Assembly: GCA_905373345.1 (NCBI GenBank)
Contig: CAJPSU010000036.1
Location: forward strand, 1-7,203
DNA: 7,203 nt
Source: Candidatus Saccharimonadota bacterium
GTDB lineage: Bacteria > Patescibacteriota > Saccharimonadia > Saccharimonadales > Saccharimonadaceae
Direction of reading: 5' to 3'
In this document: in pieces, positions 1 through 6,354 of the stretch
Numbering within the stretch: position 1 is the first letter of the stretch
Layout of the letters: each line of letters opens with the position of its first letter
The notes under the pieces: generated by a model
What the model was told of the DNA's origin: nothing
The model's database searches: none
What the model saw: the letters and a program-made list of their open reading frames with translations, nothing else
Made by a program: the position numbers and the translations under genes

Positions 1-1344
1 CGTGAGTACGATGGTGCCGGGCGATTGGTCAGCTTGATCGCGCAGCGTGATTTTAGGCGAGCGTTCCGCTACGATATGGTAGAAATCGCGTTCTTGCTCA
101 GTCGCAACGAGCGCTATTTGGTCGTGCTTGTTGGCGTAAGCGTGCACGAGGTTTAAGTCGCTTGAATAATGCGCGAGCACGCTAGGCGCGTAGCGGTAGC
201 CGTCCATATAATGCGTGACATTTGTAGCAATAATGCCGATTACCAGCACGGCAAGCGGCAACAGCCCTGCCAGCCGCGCGTACGGATTGCGCGGAAATAA
301 CCGGTACCAGTAACGTATCAAGAAATCAAATCCAGTCGCGATGAGAATCGTCATGACGAAGAAAAGGGCGCTTATATGTGCCGGCGTAAGTAGAATAAGC
401 GGTACGAGCAAGACACTCAAAATAATTGTCACATAGCTACGCGCCGTATAATGCGTCGTGATGAGGCGGTATAACCCAATGAGTGCTACGAGAGCAAGCG
501 TTAATGAATATGCCGGCCGCAGTAGCGCGCCCGAACTGTGCGCGCTGAACCCAACTAGATTGAGAATCGCTTGCGGTGCCGTAGCGCGGATATGGGCAAA
601 CGATATGTCGCTTGGTAGCCCGGCAAGCTCAAGCGCGGTCGACGGCTGAATGACAATCGCGTAGACGAGCGGCGCTATGCTCGCTAGTCCCAGTATTGCC
701 GCCATCAGCAACTTTGTCTTGCCAAGCCGCTTCATGATATAGCGAATGTGCGGATGTAGTACCGAGGTAATAAGCAGCGACACGACGACGTAAATCCCAA
801 GCGGCACATACAATGCTACCGCCATTAGAACGCCACCTGCGATCTTCCAAAACGTATGAAAATATTTACCGCGTGTTACGCGTAATCCTGCTACGAGCAA
901 CCACACGGCGATTGCGTTAAATGTAATCGCCGGCGTGCCATCTTGCGCCATGAACAAAAACTGCGTTGTTGTAGCGAGCGCCATCGTCGTGATCATTGCA
1001 ACGTTGCGCTTTAGCCACGCTTGCGTTAGTACAAGTATACCAAGAATGGTAAATGTCGCTAGCACAAGAGACGGTAGCTTAATGGCAAATGTCGTTGCGC
1101 CAAACGCATAAATACTCAGCCGCTGCAGCAGATGGTACGGAAAATTCACAATCATCGCCGGGTCGAGCGAACTTTTCGACAAGGAACTGCTGGTCAAAAC
1201 GGATTGAATTTCGGCAGCGCGCAGTTCGCCTGGAATAGTGCGCGCTCCCAGCCAGACGATAACGCCAATCAATATTGCGATTATTATAAATCCCAACCCG
1301 AAACGCCAACGATACAGTAAATAATCTGTGACGTGCGATTTCAT
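1..1344 (-). CDS. GT-C fold membrane glycosyltransferase-like protein (GT39/ArnT type), 3' end outside window
   Basis: The frame is open for all 448 codons from an ATG at 1344 to the left edge, so the C-terminus lies outside the window. The start is 22 bases after the dnaB stop, with AGAGG just before it and TATAAT 8 nt upstream. The protein begins with a short basic cytoplasmic tail and one hydrophobic helix (about residues 15-33). The following loop carries Glu40 and Glu45, placed like the acidic catalytic loop after TM1 in GT-C enzymes. The segment FPYHLLQRLSIYAFGATTFA (68-87) and the Lys-Leu-Pro-Ser after it resemble the PMT/GT39 stretch with the small-residue/Pro-Ser turn. Further hydrophobic helices lie at about 91-109, 115-132, 138-155, 168-195, 211-231, 278-294, 302-320, 325-345 and 357-374. 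A soluble, probably extracytoplasmic tail starts near 380. Families of this kind transfer sugars from polyprenyl-phosphate donors to envelope acceptors. Donor and acceptor cannot be read here, and the family assignment is by overall pattern only; a generic polytopic membrane protein remains possible. Confidence 0.6.
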   Translation of the reverse strand, partial: MKSHVTDYLLYRWRFGLGFIIIAILIGVIVWLGARTIPGELRAAEIQSVLTSSSLSKSSLDPAMIVNFPYHLLQRLSIYAFGATTFAIKLPSLVLATFTILGILVLTQAWLKRNVAMITTMALATTTQFLFMAQDGTPAITFNAIAVWLLVAGLRVTRGKYFHTFWKIAGGVLMAVALYVPLGIYVVVSLLITSVLHPHIRYIMKRLGKTKLLMAAILGLASIAPLVYAIVIQPSTALELAGLPSDISFAHIRATAPQAILNLVGFSAHSSGALLRPAYSLTLALVALIGLYRLITTHYTARSYVTIILSVLLVPLILLTPAHISALFFVMTILIATGFDFLIRYWYRLFPRNPYARLAGLLPLAVLVIGIIATNVTHYMDGYRYAPSVLAHYSSDLNLVHAYANKHDQIALVATEQERDFYHIVAERSPKITLRDQADQSPGTIVLT

Positions 1345-1352
1345 ACCTCTTG

Positions 1353-1361
1353 ATTATACCA
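1353..1361 (-). promoter_or_regulatory. Extended -10 promoter element for the GT-C membrane protein gene
   Basis: On the minus strand the bases read TGGTATAAT, a perfect extended -10 (TGn plus TATAAT). It lies in the 22-base gap between the dnaB stop and the ATG at 1344. There is no good -35: a TTGACC lies upstream inside the dnaB end, but with a 22-nt spacer, which is too long. The 8 nt between TATAAT and the ATG would put the transcript start within about 0-2 nt of the start codon. The gene may therefore have its own leaderless transcript besides read-through from dnaX-dnaB. Confidence 0.6.
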
Positions 1362-1366
1362 GATAT

Positions 1367-2713
1367 TTACTTATGGCGGCGGTCAAGCGACATGAAACGC
1401 AAGCGTTCCGGATGGAAGTATAGTTGCACTTTACCTGTCGGACCATTACGGTGCTTCGCGATAATTAAATCAGTGATATTTTGCACTTCAGGATTATCCG
1501 GCTCGTAGTAGCCAGGGCGGTAAATAAATGATACGAGGTCGGCATCCTGCTCGATGCTTCCCGATTCGCGTAAATCGGCAAGCTGCGGAATCGGCGGCGT
1601 ACGGCTCTCGACCGAGCGGCTTAGCTGGCTGAGGGCGATGAGCGGCACATTGAGTTCGCGCGCAATGAGTTTAAGCCCCCGCGAAATTTCGCTCACCTCC
1701 TGCACGCGATTGCCATTGTGATTGTTTGCTGCTTGCATGAGCTGGAGGTAGTCCACAACAATTAGTCCGAGCGGCTGGTCATGCATAGCGCGGCGAGCTT
1801 TGGTGCGCATCTCCAACACGCTGAGTCCTGGCGTATCATCGATGAAGATTGGCGCTTCTGCCATCTCTCCCATCGCTTCGCTGATTTTACTGAAATCGTC
1901 GTCGCTCAAATTACCGGTGCGGATATTCCAGCTGTCCACGCCAGAAGCGTCGGCAAGCATGCGGTCAATCAGCTGCTCTTTACTCATCTCTAGGCTGAAA
2001 AAGAGTACGGGCAGTTTCGCAATCGTCGCAATGTTGTAGGCGAGATTCGTCACGAGCGTCGTTTTACCCATCGCTGGACGTGCTGCGAGAATGATTAAGT
2101 CGCTGCGCTGTAATCCAGCTGTCATATTATCAAGGTCTTGATAGCCAGTACGAATGCCGCGCAATTGTCCTTTGTTGCGGTGCAATTCTTCAATGCGACT
2201 GAAACTCTCGTCGAGAATACTTTCAATACTCACCAAGTCTTGCTTAAGCGACTGATCGGATACATTAAATAACTCCGCTTCGGCTTTTTCGAGCAGCTCG
2301 GCGGTAGATGTTTCCTCGTTAAATCCCATTTCGCCAATATCAGCACTTGCTTTAATGAGACGGCGGCGAACAGCTTTTTGTGCAACAATGTCGGCATAGC
2401 TGCTAGCATGCGCGGCGGTTGGTACATAATTTGTCAGCTCGGTGAGATAACTGCTGCCGCCGACGAGCTCTAGCTTATCTTTCTTTTTTAGCTCATCAGT
2501 TAGCGTCAGCAAATCCACCGGCTTGTGGCGTTCGTACAGGCGCATCATGGCGGCAAAGACGGTTTGATGGCGCTGGTCGTAAAAGTCCGCTGGCTTGACG
2601 ATTTCCGACGCATCAGCGAGTACGTCGTCGTCAATGAGAATCGCACCGAGTAAACTCATCTCGGCATCAATATTTTGCGGCGGAATCTTAGCGTCAACTT
2701 GTTTCGCGGGCAT
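1367..2713 (-). CDS. dnaB: Replicative DNA helicase DnaB
   Basis: DnaB is the hexameric ring helicase that unwinds DNA at the fork with ATP and contacts primase and the clamp loader. At 448 residues the protein is of normal family length. The N-terminal DnaB domain (about 10-112) starts with IPPQNIDAEMSLLGAIL, the usual opening. A linker (about 113-180) leads to the RecA-like motor (about 183-445). Walker A is ARPAMGKTT (211-219). The catalytic Glu is in FFSLEMS (Glu242). Walker B is LIVVDYLQLM (317-326). The sensor-like SQLSRSVESR lies at 362-371 and the DLRESGSIEQDAD stretch at 380-392. KHRNGPTG (420-427) carries the Lys420/Arg422 pair that reaches into the neighbouring subunit's ATP site. 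No intein interrupts the Walker A or C-terminal motifs, which are common insertion sites in dnaB. The ATG shares its A with the dnaX stop (TAATG), with GGAGAGG some 15 nt upstream, so translation is probably coupled to dnaX. Confidence 0.97.
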   Translation of the reverse strand: MPAKQVDAKIPPQNIDAEMSLLGAILIDDDVLADASEIVKPADFYDQRHQTVFAAMMRLYERHKPVDLLTLTDELKKKDKLELVGGSSYLTELTNYVPTAAHASSYADIVAQKAVRRRLIKASADIGEMGFNEETSTAELLEKAEAELFNVSDQSLKQDLVSIESILDESFSRIEELHRNKGQLRGIRTGYQDLDNMTAGLQRSDLIILAARPAMGKTTLVTNLAYNIATIAKLPVLFFSLEMSKEQLIDRMLADASGVDSWNIRTGNLSDDDFSKISEAMGEMAEAPIFIDDTPGLSVLEMRTKARRAMHDQPLGLIVVDYLQLMQAANNHNGNRVQEVSEISRGLKLIARELNVPLIALSQLSRSVESRTPPIPQLADLRESGSIEQDADLVSFIYRPGYYEPDNPEVQNITDLIIAKHRNGPTGKVQLYFHPERLRFMSLDRRHK

Positions 2714-4230
2714 TATAAACTCACTTCCTCTCCACCGCCCATCATAGCAATAATTGCGGCAGTTTGGCTATCTTCTGGCGGTTTCGGCGCAGCAAGTACG
2801 GTGATTTCGATGTCGGGCAAACCGATCGTTTGCAGCGATTCGGCGAGTGCCGGTAACGCTTTATCGATTTGAGTTTTGGCGAATTTTTTACCAGCGTAGA
2901 TAGTAAGAGTCGCGCCATCGTAGTGATATTTGCACTTAGCAAGAATACTGTGCGCGCCCGCAGCAGACTCCTTGAGCGGCGCGAGGAAATCATCCCAGGC
3001 AAAGGATTCTTCTTCCTTATTTTCCTTATCGCGCGCCGGCGCTGCGGTTGATGTAGCGTTGCTCTTGTCATCTTTTACCGGCGCAGCGGACTTTTGCGTG
3101 GCGTCTGCACCTGATTTTGCCGCCGCACTCGTATGTGCCCGCGGAGACGCAATAGGAGCTTTTGGTGGCTTTTTGAATGCTTGCGGTGTTTCGCGTAACG
3201 CAGGCTCTTTTACCCGTGCCGGATAATTGGTTGCCTTTACTGTATGATTCCCGCTAAGCGCAGTAGCTGTGGCAACTGGCTGCGTTACTATATTCGCCTG
3301 CGATGTTAGCGCAACCAATAGCGACGTGTACGGCCACGGGCTGCGTATTACTTTCGCGAGCGGACCAAGCAACGCTAAGCGCTCTGGGTGCGAAATTGCA
3401 CTGCGTTGAATATTCCGCGCGATTTGCTCGGCGGCGATTGGCGCCGGCACACCGTTGTGTTCCATTGCGCCAAGCTGTTGTACAATTGCAGCTATATCGC
3501 CTGCTGCCGCCGCTGCGAGCAACGCATCAACGTCCTGCGCGCTTGCGATTCCGAGCGATTCTTCTATTAGCTGCGCGGTAATTGCGCCATCTGCGACATG
3601 CTGCAATTGGTCAAGGAGGCTGATGCTATCGCGAAAACTCCCCTGCCCCTGCTCGGCAATAAGCCGCAAAGCATCATCGTCAATCGCAATGCGCTCGGCT
3701 TCGGCAATTGCGCGCAGATGCGCTACTACGTCTGCTTCGCCGATTAGCCGAAAATTAAATCGCTGCACGCGGCTCAAAATCGTTGCCGGCAGTTTATCGG
3801 CATCGGTGGTTGCGAGAATAAAAACAACGTGCTCCGGTGGCTCCTCGAGCGTTTTGAGAAGCGCGTTGAACGCCGACTTGCTGAGCATATGCACCTCATC
3901 AATGATGTACACTTTTTTCGGAGCGCTAACTGGCGCGATCTGCACTTTATCGCGTAAATCGCGAATATCCTCAACGGAGTTGTTGCTTGCTGCATCAATT
4001 TCGATAATATCCAAGTGTGTCGATTCGTCGGTATACGGTAAATTGTTAATTTCGTGCGCCAAGATACGCGCAATTGATGTCTTACCGACACCGCGCGGTC
4101 CAGTTAGCAGATACGCATGTGCTACTGCGCCGCGCTTTAGTGCGCGCTCCAACAGCCGCGTAATGTGCGCCTGCCCAACAATTTCGCTCAATTTTTTCGA
4201 GCGGTATTTCCGGTATAATGCCTGGCTCAT
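2713..4230 (-). CDS. dnaX: DNA polymerase III subunit tau/gamma (clamp loader ATPase), zinc-module-less
   Basis: DnaX is the AAA+ motor of the clamp loader, which opens the beta clamp and places it on primed DNA. The N-terminus (SQALYRKYRSKKLSEIVGQ) is the classic DnaX opening. Walker A is GPRGVGKT (44-51), Walker B IIDEVH (109-114), and LLKTLEEPPEHVVFILATT (124-142) leads into sensor 1. S153-R154-V155 takes the place of the usual SRC arginine-finger motif. Sensor 2 is GSFRDSISLLDQ (197-208). Domain III follows to about 310, then an Ala/Pro/Lys-rich linker (about 330-405), then a compact C-terminal domain (about 408-482), which with 505 residues in all suggests a shortened tau form. The four-cysteine zinc module normally found between Walker A and IEIDAAS is absent: residues 60-75 have no Cys, and the only Cys in the protein is at 433. 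The ATG at 4230 has a perfect TATAAT 8 nt upstream and no close ribosome binding site. It is the first gene of the dnaX-dnaB unit, and its stop overlaps the dnaB start by one base. Confidence 0.96.
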   Translation of the reverse strand: MSQALYRKYRSKKLSEIVGQAHITRLLERALKRGAVAHAYLLTGPRGVGKTSIARILAHEINNLPYTDESTHLDIIEIDAASNNSVEDIRDLRDKVQIAPVSAPKKVYIIDEVHMLSKSAFNALLKTLEEPPEHVVFILATTDADKLPATILSRVQRFNFRLIGEADVVAHLRAIAEAERIAIDDDALRLIAEQGQGSFRDSISLLDQLQHVADGAITAQLIEESLGIASAQDVDALLAAAAAGDIAAIVQQLGAMEHNGVPAPIAAEQIARNIQRSAISHPERLALLGPLAKVIRSPWPYTSLLVALTSQANIVTQPVATATALSGNHTVKATNYPARVKEPALRETPQAFKKPPKAPIASPRAHTSAAAKSGADATQKSAAPVKDDKSNATSTAAPARDKENKEEESFAWDDFLAPLKESAAGAHSILAKCKYHYDGATLTIYAGKKFAKTQIDKALPALAESLQTIGLPDIEITVLAAPKPPEDSQTAAIIAMMGGGEEVSL

Positions 4231-4238
4231 ATAGCTCT

Positions 4239-4244
4239 ATTATA
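4239..4244 (-). promoter_or_regulatory. -10 promoter element of the dnaX-dnaB operon
   Basis: A perfect TATAAT lies on the minus strand 8 nt before the dnaX ATG (spacer AGAGCTAT). No convincing -35 is seen: the hexamer at 17-nt spacing reads TAGTCG. Transcription would be expected to begin within about 2 nt of the start codon, giving a leaderless or nearly leaderless dnaX message. The geometry is identical to that before the membrane gene at 1344. Confidence 0.6.
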
Positions 4245-4390
4245 CAATACCGCTCCTCGCACGACTATTTATCTATAATATGCCGCAGTTGCTTGCATCC
4301 ATCCTATATAATTCCAGATATACTTATTAACAAAATATTCCTAAGATTGCTTTTTAGTTGAACGTATACTTGCTGCGAGCCAATCAGGGT

Positions 4391-4396
4391 TATAAT
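4391..4396 (+). promoter_or_regulatory. Possible -10 element for the plus-strand fusion gene
   Basis: A perfect TATAAT on the plus strand is preceded by TTGCTG at 4370-4375, four of six matches to the -35 consensus but with a short 15-nt spacer. A transcript from here would start near 4403, just ahead of the stem-loop at 4426-4445 and of the open frame that begins at 4431. TATAAT-like strings are frequent in this AT-rich stretch, so the call is tentative. Confidence 0.35.
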
Positions 4397-4425
4397 ATTA
4401 CGAGCCTTGCGCCGCCTCCTCTGTC

Positions 4426-4445
4426 CGTGATTAAATAAAATCACG
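4426..4445 (+). promoter_or_regulatory. Short stem-loop in the probable leader of the fusion gene
   Basis: CGTGATT (4426-4432) and AATCACG (4439-4445) are perfect reverse complements separated by a 6-base AAATAA loop. There is no U-run on either side, so it does not look like an intrinsic terminator. It could be a leader hairpin or an operator half-site pair, or it may be chance: a 7-bp palindrome in AT-rich DNA is not rare. Confidence 0.3.
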
Positions 4446-4631
4446 ACAAAAATAGATACGCTAAAGTACTGTAAAAATAAAATACATAGTTTATTTAAGG
4501 ATACGGACGTAGAGAAGATTCGCATCATCCCCGCATACGACAGGACAAAAACTATCTCCGATGCCGAAGAGACCGATAAACTCTTCAACTACAAACGTCC
4601 GACGGCGGAAATTATTGATGGTGTTGGTTAC

Positions 4632-5711
4632 TTGTACGTCTTTCCCGGCAAAGACTACGTACGCCATTACAAGAAAATCTATGAGACATGCGGTTATAAA
4701 GTCACGGCAAAAACGCCAACTCAAGCGCAAACGACCAGAGCTATTAAGAATGTACTTCCAGATGACATGCCGACGTGCGACGTAGCACTACTAGGGTATG
4801 TTGAGGCACTTGCTCCCGGTGGTCAAGAATGGCGCGGCAATGACGATGTAAAATGGAAAACGGAAACAATCAACGGCCAGAAAGTTGCGTTTATTGGCGT
4901 AGCATTTAGTTATTGGGGCAATATTATTTATTCTGTTGTTGAAGCGCTTTCGAGATATTGTTCGACGGTCATTTATGCCGGTAAACTCGGTTCACTCGCG
5001 CCATCAGATGCTCCAAATGCGACAATTGCTACTGGCGACTCTTCGCACGTTGACGGTTCGTTGGTAACATGGAACAATCTTTTCAAAAACTCTCCGTTGG
5101 CGGTTGAAGGCGCACACTACACGCTTCCGTCCGTATTAGATGAAGCCGCTGAATGGTACAGCGAAGTAAAAGATACGTATCGGTTTGTCGATCCTGAGAT
5201 CGGCTGGGCGGCAAAGGCAGCGAAAGACTTTAGCCTATCGTTTAGCTACCTTCATCTAGTGACCGATAATTTATCCGGGTTGTTTAGCGAAAATCTAACA
5301 ACTGAACGCGAGACTGCCGTACTTAAAAAACGCTTGCAATATGTAGGTATTATACGTGCAATTTTATACCATCGAATCGGTGTCGAGCAAACGGTATCGC
5401 TTTTTTCTGAGGTACTCAAAGCGCAACAGGCTCGCGTCGATAAAGGCTATATGGAACCGCTTGAACGTAATTGGAAAGCCTGTTTAGCGTTTGCCTATCA
5501 TACACAAGAGGAAGCGTGGGAAGTTGTCCGGGAATTACCGCGACGCCAATGGAAAGAGCAGAAGGTGAACCCCGAGACGCTATTGTCTGAGATCGTTGAT
5601 ACACAAATTCAATTGCTCACGACTCTGGCGTACGCCGGTTTTGACGAGCAGGACTTGATTAATGGCGTAATTACAAAGTTGAATGCACATCGCCCAGACT
5701 GGAAACCGTAG
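4632..5711 (+). CDS. Nucleoside phosphorylase-like domain fused to MazG/dUTPase-type NTP pyrophosphohydrolase domain (5' end unresolved)
   Basis: I do not recognise this as a named gene; the two domains are read from motifs, numbering from a TTG at 4632. Residues about 48-225 resemble the PNP/MTA-nucleosidase fold: VALLGYVEALAPGGQEW (51-67), a strand with Gly-rich turn YAGKLGSL (115-122), TIATGDSS (131-138), then VDPEIGW (186-192), matching the DME ribose-binding motif with Glu189. LVTDNLSG (209-216) matches the catalytic SDN Asp (Asp212). The helical C-terminus (about 225-359) carries EEAWE (293-297), 22 residues, then EIVD (320-323), an exact fit to the MazG metal-binding signature EExxE(12-28)ExxD. 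The RELPRRQWK before it and KLNAHR (349-354) are also typical of all-alpha dNTP pyrophosphohydrolases. Such enzymes remove NTPs or dNTPs as NMP plus PPi; phosphorylases split nucleosides to base and sugar phosphate. The frame is open back to 4431 without ATG, GTG or TTG, so the true start may be upstream and non-canonical, or the 5' end is damaged. The stop overlaps the convergent NUDIX gene. Confidence 0.7.
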   Translation: MYVFPGKDYVRHYKKIYETCGYKVTAKTPTQAQTTRAIKNVLPDDMPTCDVALLGYVEALAPGGQEWRGNDDVKWKTETINGQKVAFIGVAFSYWGNIIYSVVEALSRYCSTVIYAGKLGSLAPSDAPNATIATGDSSHVDGSLVTWNNLFKNSPLAVEGAHYTLPSVLDEAAEWYSEVKDTYRFVDPEIGWAAKAAKDFSLSFSYLHLVTDNLSGLFSENLTTERETAVLKKRLQYVGIIRAILYHRIGVEQTVSLFSEVLKAQQARVDKGYMEPLERNWKACLAFAYHTQEEAWEVVRELPRRQWKEQKVNPETLLSEIVDTQIQLLTTLAYAGFDEQDLINGVITKLNAHRPDWKP

Positions 5712-6243
5712 AATTTTGTTGCCGAAAGATATGCTCCGCCCATCGTAAACCCGCTAGCTCTCGTGCTCTTTCAAAAATATGAACATACTCTTGCGACGTT
5801 GCGTTTTGAACTTTATTTATAGCTTGTGCGATATCTTTACACCAGACAATTGAGCAGCCGTGCAGCTCTTCTTCGTCGATCCAGGCGCTCTCGCCAATTT
5901 CGCCGTCTATCTTGGCGATAAAATAGTGTTGATTGCAATCCTCGTTGTACCTTGCTAGGTGGGACTCCACGACTCCTATGTATCTAATACTCCTTATTGT
6001 TGCCCCGACTTCTTCTGCAATTTCGCGGCGTAGTGCCTGTTCAAGCGTCTCGCCCGGCTCGACACATCCGCCAGGCAATTTATAATGATCGTACACCGTT
6101 TCATATACCAGCGCGACTTCATTGTCGTCATCAAATAAAATCGCCCGCGCACCCGTGCGTACTGATTTCTCATGAGAAGCTTGTGCTGTAGGCAGCCCTA
6201 CATCATCGTCTGTTATCGTCGCTATAACTTGGTTAGAAATCAT
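5671..6243 (-). CDS. NUDIX hydrolase
   Basis: NUDIX enzymes hydrolyse nucleoside diphosphates linked to another moiety (damaged dNTPs, ADP-ribose, sugar nucleotides) with Mg2+. With the ATG at 6243 the protein has 190 residues. The strands from about 27 (VRTGARAILFDDDNEVALVY) lead to LPGG and a canonical Nudix box, G59-x5-E65-x7-R73-E74-I-A-E77-E78-V-G80-A81, matching GX5EX7REUXEEXGU at every position. The remaining strands and a helical tail (about 150-178) complete a single-domain enzyme. The substrate cannot be told. I prefer the ATG at 6243 because AAAGGA lies 4 nt before it. An in-frame GTG at 6279 would add 12 basic, non-conserved residues, but it has TACAAT 7 nt upstream, like the leaderless starts elsewhere in the window, and cannot be excluded. 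Its 3' end overlaps the plus-strand fusion gene by 41 bp, tail to tail, with no terminator between them. Confidence 0.92.
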   Translation of the reverse strand: MISNQVIATITDDDVGLPTAQASHEKSVRTGARAILFDDDNEVALVYETVYDHYKLPGGCVEPGETLEQALRREIAEEVGATIRSIRYIGVVESHLARYNEDCNQHYFIAKIDGEIGESAWIDEEELHGCSIVWCKDIAQAINKVQNATSQEYVHIFERARELAGLRWAEHIFRQQNSTVSSLGDVHSTL

Positions 6244-6282
6244 ATTATCCTTTGTCCTTCTTGTCCTCAGATGTATCACGCT

Positions 6283-6330
6283 AAATATTGTAAAGCCTCT
6301 ACTTCAAAGAGCAGAGGCTTTACAATATTT
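6283..6330. terminator. 18-bp perfect hairpin between rpsH and the NUDIX gene (probable terminator)
   Basis: The arms 6283-6300 and 6313-6330 are perfect reverse complements (AAATATTGTAAAGCCTCT and its complement) around a 12-base loop. It starts 24 bases past the rpsH stop, the expected place for the end of the ribosomal-protein transcript. The core AAAGCCTCT/AGAGGCTTT resembles an intrinsic terminator, and its symmetry would let it work in either direction. The U-tract is poor (TTTACAATATTT on the minus strand). A TACAAT inside the 3' arm, read on the minus strand, could also serve as a -10 for the NUDIX gene. Confidence 0.65.
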
Positions 6331-6354
6331 ATAGCAACCAGCAGAGTAGTAAGC

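Larger units (their letters stand above)
4231..4631. other. Divergent AT-rich region between dnaX and the phosphorylase-MazG fusion gene
   Basis: This 401-base stretch has no gene with a standard start codon. It holds the dnaX -10 (4239-4244, minus), a plus-strand TATAAT (4391-4396) and a 7-bp stem-loop (4426-4445). From 4431 it carries an uninterrupted plus-strand frame that continues directly into the fusion gene. Residues from about 4506 onward look like real protein (VEKIRIIPAYDRTKTISDAE), so at least 4506-4631 is probably coding. The part at 4240-4500 is visibly more AT-rich than its surroundings. No tRNA, CRISPR, transposase or long repeat is seen. A small minus-strand frame at 4304-4588 exists but resembles no family I recognise. 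Confidence 0.5.

Noticed and set aside
458..1320. Several short frames of 62-76 codons on both strands in the left part
   Set aside because: They lie inside the continuous 448-codon membrane-protein frame, which has hydrophobic helices throughout and a promoter and start at its head.
3160..3190. Possible programmed -1 frameshift site in dnaX (TTC AAA AAG in the linker region)
   Set aside because: The heptamer is C AAA AAG rather than A AAA AAG, no upstream Shine-Dalgarno or strong downstream hairpin was seen, and the -1 frame would run about 30 further codons, so no short gamma product is clearly indicated.
4214..4219. Plus-strand TATAAT inside the dnaX start region
   Set aside because: It is formed by conserved codons of the DnaX N-terminus (Ala-Leu-Tyr), has no -35, and lies more than 200 bases from the gene it could serve.
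3455..4234. 259-codon plus-strand open frame opposite dnaX
   Set aside because: It is fully antisense to the conserved AAA+ core of dnaX, and its Ser/Ala/Cys-rich translation has no recognisable domain; it follows from the codon periodicity of dnaX.
4428..4430. UGA read as glycine (as in some other CPR lineages), which would join the TTG at 4407 to the fusion gene
   Set aside because: None of the seven stop codons seen is UGA, but no gene here contains an in-frame UGA either, across more than 2,000 codons. Recoding would be expected to show in dnaX, dnaB or the membrane gene.
4304..4588. 94-codon minus-strand frame upstream of dnaX with a basic RRRRK stretch
   Set aside because: It overlaps the protein-like upstream part of the fusion gene on the other strand, has no convincing ribosome binding site, and matches no family I recognise; chance in AT-rich DNA is more likely.
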